Part shown: positions 1 through 5,690 of the stretch, in pieces | Layout: each line of letters begins with the position of its first letter | How positions within the stretch are numbered: position 1 is the stretch's first letter | NCBI GenBank assembly: GCA_003223595.1 | Contig: QHVR01000346.1 | Coordinates: 1-9,097, forward strand | From: Acidobacteriota bacterium | Lineage (GTDB): Bacteria; Acidobacteriota; Terriglobia; Terriglobales; Acidobacteriaceae | DNA length: 9,097 bases | Direction of reading: 5' to 3' | Position numbers and translations under genes: made by a program | The notes under the pieces: generated by a model | The model's input: only the letters and a program-made list of their open reading frames with translations | Told to the model about the DNA's origin: nothing | The model's database searches: none

Positions 1-1036
1 CGACGAAATCCAGCGGGGCGCGGGTCATTTCCATGTCGCCGGATTTGATACGCATCAGGGTCTCGGGCAGGAAGGTGAAGGCATCGGGATAGCGGCCGCG
101 CAGTACCGGATCGAGAAACCATACGTTCACGATGGCGTGGGCCCGTTCGGCAGCCAATTTGTCTGCCGTAGAGTTGCTGGCGGGTTCGCACGGAGACATG
201 TTCATGACGGTACCGACACGCGCTTGGGGACGCACGGCCTTGAGAGCGCGAAAGCCCTCGCCTTGGGCGAGATTCACTACATGCGAGGCGCGCAGGAAGT
301 CCAGTATGCTTTGTCGGCCGGGCGCCATCGTTCCTTCCAGGTAGCCCAGGTCGACAAACGCGGAAGGCTCGTTGAACAGGATCCAATCGTTCACGCGATC
401 ACCCAAAGCCCGCGACACGAGTTGTACGTAATCGCAATAGCGGCCCACGAGATCGCGATTGGGCCAGCCTCCAGCGTCTTCGAGCGCCTGCGGCATGTCC
501 CAATGATAAAGCGTCACCAGCGGCCGGAGCTGCGCTTTCAGCAATGCGTCCACAAGTTGGCTGTAGTAGTCGATTCCCTTGGGGTTCGCTGCGCCGGAAC
601 CGCTCGGCTGAATTCGGGGCCATGAGATCGAGAAACGGTAGCTGTTCAGATTGATGGCTTGCATCAGCGCGATGTCTTCGCGCCAGCGGTGATAGGAGTC
701 GCAGGCTATGTCACCATTCTCACCGTTTTTTATCTTGCCCGGAGTGTGGGCGAAGCGGTCCCAGATCGATTCGCCTTTGCCGTCTTCGTTCCATGCACCC
801 TCGATCTGGTAGGCAGCCGTGGCTGTGCCCCAGAAGAATCCTTTGGGAAAAACAGGGTCGGAGGGAAGCGAGAAGGGCTGAGATGTGGCTGAAACCAGGG
901 CAGGAGACTTGGATGACCTGGCACAAGCGGGAAAGAACGAAGGGAGTGTCACGATGCCGGCAGCGCTGAGGAGCGACCGCAAGAATTTTCGACGATTGGT
1001 GCGCACTCCCACCGGGCCGTTGGGCAAAAAGATCAT
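1..1036 (-). CDS. Exported glycoside hydrolase family 1 enzyme (beta-glucosidase type), N-terminal part
   Basis: Partial gene running off the left edge; about 345 codons are present and the frame is open throughout. After an N-terminal export region the protein shows the GH1 opening G-F-F-W-G-T-A-T-A-A-Y-Q-I-E-G (about residues 66-80), then L-Y-H-W-D (His178) and the acid/base motif N-E-P (Glu223). The spacing Gln77-His178-Glu223 is typical of GH1. The nucleophile Glu of the T/I-E-N-G motif lies outside the window. Residues 14-20 read N-R-R-K-F-L-R followed by a hydrophobic stretch, a twin-arginine-type signal, and F-P-A-C at 35-38 could be a lipobox; many GH1 enzymes are cytoplasmic, so export is notable. 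The start is uncertain: AGGAGG directly abuts the ATG at 1036, whereas a TTG three codons later (1027) has a 9-nt spacing. Expected role is hydrolysis of beta-linked gluco- or galacto-oligosaccharides in the envelope; the substrate cannot be told. Confidence 0.93.
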   Translation of the reverse strand, partial: MIFLPNGPVGVRTNRRKFLRSLLSAAGIVTLPSFFPACARSSKSPALVSATSQPFSLPSDPVFPKGFFWGTATAAYQIEGAWNEDGKGESIWDRFAHTPGKIKNGENGDIACDSYHRWREDIALMQAINLNSYRFSISWPRIQPSGSGAANPKGIDYYSQLVDALLKAQLRPLVTLYHWDMPQALEDAGGWPNRDLVGRYCDYVQLVSRALGDRVNDWILFNEPSAFVDLGYLEGTMAPGRQSILDFLRASHVVNLAQGEGFRALKAVRPQARVGTVMNMSPCEPASNSTADKLAAERAHAIVNVWFLDPVLRGRYPDAFTFLPETLMRIKSGDMEMTRAPLDFV

Positions 1037-1168
1037 CCTCCTAGCTTGCTTGAATGAATGTTTCCGGGTAGCGCCAAGTCAGCGAGGCCTTCAGCGTTCG
1101 CGAGAATTCTAACGGAAATCTCGCCGGAGCCGAGCTGACAACACAGAGGAACACTGAGGAATTCTTCA

Positions 1169-2725
1169 CTACTCCGGATTCAAACTGTCGAACATCTTCC
1201 AGAGCTTGTCGGCTGTGGGGCGGTAGATGATCCAGCCGCTGCCTGCATCTGAAGTCTGGCGGAAGAGCAGTTCGCCGCGGCCGTCGCCATCGGCATCGAG
1301 CGCATCAATGAGGTCGAGGCGCGGAGTGACGTCGAGATGAAATCTGTCGGTAATTCCTGAATAGAGTTTGTGCAGGTTGTTATAGATGTCCGGATACGTG
1401 ACGAGACAAATCGAGTATTGGAGTTCAGAGTCGGATTCGGAGTGCGCTGTGCCTGCAGGTGGTGGTGGCATGTGAGCCGTTGCGGTCATCACGATCACCG
1501 GCTGGTTCGAGTTCCACAGGTCAAAGGCGGGCATCTCGACATTTTCCAAAATCGGTTCGACCGGAGCGCTTCTTCGCGGGGCTGAGGTGCGCGTCGATTT
1601 CGGCTTGACCTGGGTCTTGGGCGAGTGTGCTGCGACATAAGTGCGCAGCTCCTGCTTCGCGAGATCCATCATCTGCTTGCGGCGGTCTTCTTCGTCGCCT
1701 CGAACCCACTCGAATTTGAACGGGTGCGGAGGAGGGCCCGCGGCATCGGAAATGGCAGGAATCAGCTTGATATCGGACTTCACGTCCTCCATTTCAACGA
1801 TCTTGCGCTTATCTGAGCTCGAACTTGGCGTGACCCCGGGTCTGCTGTAACCCGGCACGTCTTCATCGGCGAAGGATTCGGGAGGCTTGCCGCGGCGCAA
1901 GCGAGGGCGATTGGCTTCGTTAGTTCCGCTGTCAGAGGCGGGAAGGTTCACGTTTTCTGGTTTCGTGTCCTTAGCCTTTGCATCGGGCTCTGCGCGAGGC
2001 GACGGGCTGGCCGGCTGCTTCGAATCTGCGGGTGGACTGGCGGGTGCTGCGGGTTTGTTCAGGCGAGGAGGTTCATCGCCCGATCCTGCATTTGTACTCG
2101 GCTTAGAGTTGTCTGAGGGCCGTGGGGCACTGGCAGCCGAGCCGCTTCCACCCTTCGACCCAGCCGCAGGCGCATTCTGCTTGTTTACGTCGTGAGTCAA
2201 CTTCGGAGGTGCGTCCTCACTGTCAATGCCTACCGGCGCGTTGTCGGCGGTGATGGTTTTCGCGGGCTCCTCTGTTCCTGCCGGGTGCCAGGCGCCCGTG
2301 CCGAGCCACGGCGCTGCGGTATTCTGAGCGTTGCTGTGCAGGGCATTGTTGACGGTGAACAGGCCGAGCGAACTACCCGTCTGCTCGACTTCGTAGACGT
2401 TGCCGGGATCCAGCGCCATTGGGATCGGGTCGGCTTTGTAGGCCGTGGCATCCCAGAACTTGCCGTTAATCAGGATTGCGATTGGGATCAGCGATGTCTT
2501 GCCATTCGGCGCGAGCTGGAGCAGAGCGACTGCGCGCGGGCCCGCATCCTTCTTCCGCGGCGTCTTGCGCTCTCCCGGTGTAATCTGCGGCCGTTCCTCC
2601 TGCGCGTAGACCAAGGGGACGAGGCACCCCAGCAGCGCCAAGAGTAGAAATCCGAGGTGTAAGATTCTGGAGAAAGTAGTCGCCGCGGATTTCCCAGTGC
2701 TTGCTCGCGCGGCGTCAGCTGTCAT
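1169..2725 (-). CDS. Secreted protein of unknown function with proline/serine/lysine-rich linker
   Basis: No family recognised. From the ATG at 2725 it has 518 residues: a signal peptide (hydrophobic residues about 21-40, likely cleavage V-Y-A|Q at 41/42; L-L-G-C at 31-34 is a weaker lipobox alternative), an N-terminal globular part (about 60-150) with the stretch I-P-I-A-I-L-I-N-G-K-F-W-D-A-T-A-Y, a low-complexity linker rich in Pro, Ser, Ala and Lys (about 160-290), and a C-terminal domain ending in a D-x-D-x-D-G-x-G-E loop (about 477-485), like the calcium loops of FG-GAP/VCBS-type repeats. An ATG at 2776 gives a longer frame, but it would overlap the divergent peroxiredoxin gene; the 2725 ATG has AGGA a few bases upstream and places the signal peptide properly. 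The stop is TAG. It lies upstream of the GH1 gene on the same strand, 132 bp apart, with no clear terminator between them. Probably exported and perhaps envelope-bound; function unknown. Confidence 0.85.
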   Translation of the reverse strand: MTADAARASTGKSAATTFSRILHLGFLLLALLGCLVPLVYAQEERPQITPGERKTPRKKDAGPRAVALLQLAPNGKTSLIPIAILINGKFWDATAYKADPIPMALDPGNVYEVEQTGSSLGLFTVNNALHSNAQNTAAPWLGTGAWHPAGTEEPAKTITADNAPVGIDSEDAPPKLTHDVNKQNAPAAGSKGGSGSAASAPRPSDNSKPSTNAGSGDEPPRLNKPAAPASPPADSKQPASPSPRAEPDAKAKDTKPENVNLPASDSGTNEANRPRLRRGKPPESFADEDVPGYSRPGVTPSSSSDKRKIVEMEDVKSDIKLIPAISDAAGPPPHPFKFEWVRGDEEDRRKQMMDLAKQELRTYVAAHSPKTQVKPKSTRTSAPRRSAPVEPILENVEMPAFDLWNSNQPVIVMTATAHMPPPPAGTAHSESDSELQYSICLVTYPDIYNNLHKLYSGITDRFHLDVTPRLDLIDALDADGDGRGELLFRQTSDAGSGWIIYRPTADKLWKMFDSLNPE

Positions 2726-2744
2726 TAATCCTGGAGACATTTGC

Positions 2745-3218
2745 ATGAAAGTCAATGATAAGGCTCCCGACTTCACTTTGCAGGACGAGAACGGAAACGA
2801 AGTCGCGCTAAAGGACCTGCGGGGTAAGACGGTGGTTTTGTTCTTCTATCCCCGCGCTAGCACTCCCGGCTGAACCGTTGAAGCTCGCGGGTTCCGCGAC
2901 ACATACAAGAAGATGCAGAAGACGGGTGCCGTGCTGCTTGGGGTGTCACCGGATACGCCCAAAGCCCAGAAGAAATTCCAGGAGAAGGAGAATTTGCCCT
3001 TCACGCTGCTGGCGGACGCCGATAAGAAAGTGGCCGAGGCCTTCGGGGTCATGAAAGAGAAGAATATGTACGGCAAGAAGGTTTGGGGAGTCTCGCGAAC
3101 TACGTTCGTGATTGGTCCGGGCGGCAAGATTCAGCACATTTTCGAAAATGTGAAGCCGGACGGCCACGCCGAGCAAGTGCTGGCGTATTTGAAGGAAAGC
3201 GGCAAGGTGCCTGCTTAA
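2745..3218 (+). CDS. bcp: BCP/PrxQ-type peroxiredoxin, predicted selenoprotein (in-frame UGA at active site)
   Basis: The frame from ATG 2745 (GGAG 8 nt upstream) to TAA 3218 gives 157 residues if the TGA at 2871-2873 (codon 43) is read as selenocysteine. Visible features are the opening V-N-D-K-A-P-D-F-T-L, V-V-L-F-F-Y-P-R-A-S (30-39), the active-site motif T-P-G-[TGA]-T-V-E-A-R-G-F-R-D (40-52), then G-V-S-P-D and a C-terminal V-W-G-V-S-R-T-T-F-V-I. Length and motif order match the thioredoxin-fold BCP/PrxQ family, which reduces hydroperoxides through a cysteine at exactly the TGA position. The family's usual resolving Cys, five residues later, is Arg47, and no Cys codon occurs anywhere. The frame shows no other lesion, and TGA is a normal stop in neighbouring genes. 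A SECIS-like hairpin lies just downstream. Alternatives are a nonsense mutation or a base error. Standard calling would start at ATG 2913 and lose the active site. Function and reading frame are secure; Sec insertion is strongly suggested, not proven. Confidence 0.88.
2871..2873 (+). other. Predicted selenocysteine codon (TGA) at peroxidatic position
   Basis: In-frame TGA, codon 43 of the peroxiredoxin, between T-P-G and T-V-E-A. BCP/PrxQ proteins have Cys here. Cys-to-Sec replacement by a single UGA at the catalytic position is the hallmark of bacterial redox selenoproteins. TGA terminates the genes ending at 3861, 6238 and 7159, so genome-wide reassignment is not a good explanation. Confidence 0.83.
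2885..2899 (+). promoter_or_regulatory. Candidate bacterial SECIS element
   Basis: TCGCGG (2885-2890) pairs perfectly with CCGCGA (2894-2899) around the tri-loop GTT (2891-2893). The loop begins 17 nt after the TGA. The published bacterial SECIS consensus describes a short stem with a 3-nt apical loop carrying G in its first two positions, about 16-37 nt downstream of UGA, and this fits. The lower part of the stem (between 2874-2884 and 2900-2906) pairs poorly. The hairpin sits inside the coding codons A-R-G-F-R-D, so protein constraint and high GC could contribute to it. SelB recognition is inferred. Confidence 0.68.
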
Positions 3219-3300
3219 CGGTATTCGATGGAACGAAGTCGCGCGGTAACTCGTATCGAAAGTACGGGGAGTTTATACCGGCCGTCGTGAGGAGGTCATT

Positions 3301-3861
3301 ATGCGCGGGGTCATTCGAATTGTGGCAGTGTTCTGGATCCTGCTGTTTGGGGTCGTGATCGCGGTAGCAAGAACTGGGCCGGCGGACGATCACGAAGCCT
3401 TTGTCATCGTGTTTAAAGACGGTCACCGGCAGAGTCTCGCGACAGCAGAAGTGGACCATATCGATATAAAAGCTCCCGCTGCCGTTGTATATAAAAATGG
3501 GCGGCGTGAAAAAATCGCGGGGCAAATTGATCGCATCGAGTTTGCCGATGCGGCCCATGCCTTGATTGCACCGGGACGGCCGCACTACATCGGCAAATGG
3601 GAAGTTGAGGATGGGGCCGGGAATCGATTCTTCATCACCTTGGAATCTGACGGGGATGCTCGGAAGAGCACCGGTTCGCCGCATGGAACATGGAGCCTGG
3701 TAGATGGAGAGGCTCGCATCCACTGGGAGGACGGCTGGTCCGATGTCATAGCGAAGGTTGGCACCCGGCATGAGAAGCGCGCTTACGAGCCGGGGCGCTC
3801 ATTCGACGATTCACCATCCAACGTGACCTACGCCCGCAACACAGAACCCAAACCGATCTGA
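3301..3861 (+). CDS. Small exported protein of unknown function
   Basis: 186 residues; AGGAGG lies 6 nt before the ATG, and the stop is TGA. An N-terminal hydrophobic segment (about 5-23, possibly cleaved after A-V-A) indicates export or membrane anchoring. Residues about 34-80 contain two similar units, I-V-F-K-D-G-H-R-Q-S-L-A...V-D-H-I-D-I and V-V-Y-K-N-G-R-R-E-K-I-A...I-D-R-I-E-F, which look like an internal duplication of a small beta-rich motif. The C-terminal part (about 97-150) starts I-G-K-W-E-V and includes H-G-T-W-S-L-V-D-G-E-A-R-I-H-W-E-D-G-W-S-D-V-I, suggestive of a small beta-sandwich or lipocalin-like fold; this is inference from pattern only. No catalytic motif is seen. It lies 82 bp after the peroxiredoxin on the same strand and could be co-transcribed with it. 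Function unknown. Confidence 0.82.
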   Translation: MRGVIRIVAVFWILLFGVVIAVARTGPADDHEAFVIVFKDGHRQSLATAEVDHIDIKAPAAVVYKNGRREKIAGQIDRIEFADAAHALIAPGRPHYIGKWEVEDGAGNRFFITLESDGDARKSTGSPHGTWSLVDGEARIHWEDGWSDVIAKVGTRHEKRAYEPGRSFDDSPSNVTYARNTEPKPI

Positions 3862-3885
3862 CCTCTTGAGCAATGCCTAACAGGT

Positions 3886-3992
3886 ACGGACAGCCGCGCT
3901 GGCTGTGCGGCCCTCGGCACAATAGTCGAGCTTCGCTCGAGCGGACCGGCCGGGGGCTGTCCCACATGCCAGGGCAGGTGTGCGGGGTCCGT
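3886..3992. repeat. Composite extragenic palindromic repeat element (copy 1)
   Basis: A roughly 107-bp intergenic block bounded by inverted ACGGAC (3886-3891) and GTCCGT (3987-3992). It contains ACAGCC/GGCTGT (3890-3895 with 3901-3906), TCGAGC-TTC-GCTCGA (3926-3940), and the 9-mers GGACAGCCG (3888-3896) and GGCTGTCCC (3955-3963). Both 9-mers also occur at 7125-7133 and 7138-7146, where they are the two arms of one tight hairpin. The shared words suggest a dispersed REP-like family, with this copy opened up by about 58 extra bp. It could act as a transcription end for the gene before it, but no T-run follows. Confidence 0.6.
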
Positions 3993-4010
3993 CCGGACTA
4001 AACTTTCTGC

Positions 4011-4637
4011 ATGGCGTCTCTTCGTCCTCTTCCCCGGGATTTTTTCGCTCGAAAGCCCCGTCAAGTTGCGCGCGAGCTTCTCGGGAAGGTCTTGGTGCGG
4101 CGAGACGAACACGGCTCGACCCTGAGCGCCCGGATCGTCGAAGTTGAAGCTTATCTCGGCGAGCGCGACCCCGCCGCACATGCCGCGGCCGGCAAGACTC
4201 TGCGCAATTCAGTCATATTCGGTCCTCCAGGCCATGCGTATGTGTACTTCATCTATGGCAATCACTATTGCCTGAATGTGTCCTGTGAGCCGGAGGGCTT
4301 AGCGGGATGCGTCCTGTTTCGTGCCCTGGAACCGCTCACCGGGATCGAGGAAATGGCGCGAGGCCGAGGCCTCGAACTGCATGGGCAAAAGGATTGGCGG
4401 AAGTTGACCAGCGGACCGGGAAGGCTATGCGAAGCTTTCGGAATCACGCGGGCTCGCGACAATGGCTGTGATCTGACCAGCGCAGCCGGGACCCTCTGGA
4501 TTGGTGATGACGGATACTCCGGCCGTAGAATTGTCGCGACCCCACGGATTGGGATCGTGAAAGCGGCAGATAAGCCCCTGCGTTACCTCCTGGGCGGGAA
4601 CCCATTCGTGTCAGGAGTGAAAGTACCGCGGGCGTAG
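4011..4637 (+). CDS. 3-methyladenine DNA glycosylase, AAG/MPG family
   Basis: 208 residues, a normal length for a bacterial AAG-family (PF02245) enzyme. It excises alkylated or deaminated purines such as 3-methyladenine and hypoxanthine, leaving an abasic site for base-excision repair in the cytoplasm. Diagnostic motifs: R-I-V-E-V-E-A-Y-L-G (41-50, catalytic Glu46 and Tyr48, corresponding to human AAG Glu125/Tyr127), A-A-H (His57), P-G-H-A-Y-V-Y-F-I-Y-G (73-83), Y-C-L-N-V (Asn89), A-L-E-P-L, and L-T-S-G-P-G-R-L-C-E-A-F-G-I. All expected active-site residues are present. No Shine-Dalgarno is visible before the ATG; a TAAACT box ends 6 nt upstream, so a leaderless transcript is possible but the -35 region is poor. 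The gene stands alone, after a palindromic element and 273 bp before the next gene. Confidence 0.95.
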   Translation: MASLRPLPRDFFARKPRQVARELLGKVLVRRDEHGSTLSARIVEVEAYLGERDPAAHAAAGKTLRNSVIFGPPGHAYVYFIYGNHYCLNVSCEPEGLAGCVLFRALEPLTGIEEMARGRGLELHGQKDWRKLTSGPGRLCEAFGITRARDNGCDLTSAAGTLWIGDDGYSGRRIVATPRIGIVKAADKPLRYLLGGNPFVSGVKVPRA

Positions 4638-4910
4638 GAGGGTGCTTCCGCTCACTGGTTTTTCATTCTGGCCGATGGAGAATACAGGGGTGCAGCGGCG
4701 TCGTTGTGCTCACCTCGCCAGGAAGTGAAACTGGCTCAAATTCACTTCTTGACAGCAGGTGTAGACTGTCGAGCGGGTCTGATCAGGCGGAATGCCGCGC
4801 CTGCGAAGGCTTTTAAACCTCTGTGGTCCTGTAATCCGAAAGCGGGCGGAGTTTAATTTGGCCGCATCCCTTTCGTGAGTTCATTCATCTCAAACCGGTA
4901 GGAGAGCCCG
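4638..4910. other. Intergenic region with two inverted repeats
   Basis: No gene seen. It holds GAAGTGAA (4722-4729) with TTCACTTC (4741-4748), a perfect 8-bp inverted repeat with an 11-nt loop, and CAGGCG (4784-4789) with CGCCTG (4798-4803). A TTGACA (4749-4754) follows the first repeat but has no -10 box at 16-18 bp. A TTTAAT at 4852-4857 could be a -10 for the next gene, with no good -35. AGGAG before the GTG at 4911 is the next gene's ribosome site. Confidence 0.6.
4722..4748. repeat. Perfect 8-bp inverted repeat, possible operator or terminator stem
   Basis: Arms GAAGTGAA and TTCACTTC enclose 11 nt, about 85-110 bp after the glycosylase stop. There is no T-run after the stem, so an intrinsic terminator is doubtful; an AT-rich operator for the downstream hydrolase gene is equally possible. 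Confidence 0.4.
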
Positions 4911-5675
4911 GTGACCCGCCTCGCACCAGTTCGAATGCTGCTTCCGGGCGTGCTCCTGTGCTGTGCGCTGGCGCTACCTGCTTTTGCGGCGAATGGCGCG
5001 ATCGAAGCCCAGCCCTCCTCGAAGGTCAACTACATTCTGGTGGGATTTGCCGGCGGGTTCGTGCGGCACGACAATCCGCATCATGGTCCGGTGCAATTGG
5101 CCCAGCGCCTGCGCCGCGAAGCGCCTGCGGGCACCTACGTGGAAGTCTTCGAGAACCGCCGCCGTAAAAAAGCTTACAAAACTGTCCTGCGCCTGCTTGA
5201 TAGCAATCATGATGGAAATCTGAGTGACGACGAGAAGAGTCAGGCGCATGTCATCCTCTTTGGCCATAGTTGGGGAGGGTCGGCGGTCGTGCTGCTGGCT
5301 CGGGAGTTGCATCGTACCGGCGTTCCGGTTCTGCTCACTGTTCAGGTCGACAGCGTAGCCAAGCCGTGGCAGCAGGATGAGGTAATCCCCGATAATGTGG
5401 AGGCGGCGGTGAACTTCTACCAATCGCATGGCCTGATCCATGGACGTTCGGAAATCAAGGCCGAGGACGGGAGCAAGACGCAGATTCTCGGCAATTACCG
5501 CTTCGATTATCGGGAGCATCCGGTGCAATGCGAAGCAACTTCGTGGTTCGATCGCACGTTCACGCCCAGCCACATGCAGAGCCAATGTGATCCGCAGCTC
5601 TGGAACAAGGTGGAAGATCTGGTCCGGGAGCGGATCGAACTGGCGCCCACGTTGGCGGCTGTTCCAGGCCAGTAG
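4911..5675 (+). CDS. Exported alpha/beta-hydrolase-like protein with EF-hand-like loop
   Basis: 254 residues from a GTG start (AGGAGA a few bases upstream; an in-frame ATG nine codons in is an alternative). The signal peptide is about 1-27 (hydrophobic core 10-24, A-F-A-A cleavage region). The core looks like a lipase/esterase alpha/beta-hydrolase: strand Y-I-L-V-G-F-A-G-G-F (41-50), nucleophile elbow V-I-L-F-G-H-S-W-G-G (Ser120), then V-Q-V-D (Asp147) and P-S-H (His221) as candidate triad members. Cys207 and Cys226 could form a disulfide. Between the first strand and the nucleophile elbow lies a complete 12-residue EF-hand-type loop, D-S-N-H-D-G-N-L-S-D-D-E (97-108), with acidic or Asn ligands at positions 1, 3 and 5 and Glu at 12, suggesting calcium binding. 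Secretion and fold are well supported; the substrate is unknown. It ends 6 bp from the convergent DinB gene. Confidence 0.87.
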   Translation: MTRLAPVRMLLPGVLLCCALALPAFAANGAIEAQPSSKVNYILVGFAGGFVRHDNPHHGPVQLAQRLRREAPAGTYVEVFENRRRKKAYKTVLRLLDSNHDGNLSDDEKSQAHVILFGHSWGGSAVVLLARELHRTGVPVLLTVQVDSVAKPWQQDEVIPDNVEAAVNFYQSHGLIHGRSEIKAEDGSKTQILGNYRFDYREHPVQCEATSWFDRTFTPSHMQSQCDPQLWNKVEDLVRERIELAPTLAAVPGQ

Positions 5676-5690
5676 CGCGAACTACGCGCT
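5674..5690. terminator. Hairpin at convergent gene ends (possible bidirectional terminator)
   Basis: AGCGCG (5674-5679) pairs with CGCGCT (5685-5690) around a 5-nt loop. The hairpin includes parts of both stop codons: TAG of the hydrolase at 5673-5675 and the dinB-like stop at 5682-5684 on the minus strand. No T-runs flank it, so intrinsic termination is only a possibility. Confidence 0.35.

Noticed and set aside
137..625. 162-codon plus-strand frame
   Set aside because: It is antisense to the GH1 gene, whose conserved motifs are unambiguous on the minus strand.
2701..2729. TTGCTC-17-ATTAAT as promoter of the peroxiredoxin
   Set aside because: The match is poor in both boxes and the resulting start would remove the GGAG ribosome site.
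2913..3218. Plus-strand frame of 101 codons as a complete short peroxiredoxin
   Set aside because: It begins in mid-domain and lacks the active site; upstream sequence in the same frame encodes the conserved BCP N-terminus up to the TGA, with a proper ribosome site at 2745.
2745..3218. Genome-wide reassignment of TGA as an explanation for the internal codon
   Set aside because: Genes ending at 3861, 6238 and 7159 stop at TGA at their expected family or context ends, and no other gene in the window has an internal TGA.
2745..3218. Simple pseudogene
   Set aside because: There is only one lesion, at the exact catalytic position, with the rest of the frame intact and a hairpin downstream. It cannot be fully excluded without homologue comparison.
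3100..3771. 223-codon minus-strand frame
   Set aside because: It is antisense to the peroxiredoxin and the following exported protein, both with good starts; its composition shows no family or signal.
4749..4777. TTGACA as -35 box for the hydrolase gene
   Set aside because: No acceptable -10 sequence occurs at 16-18 bp spacing.
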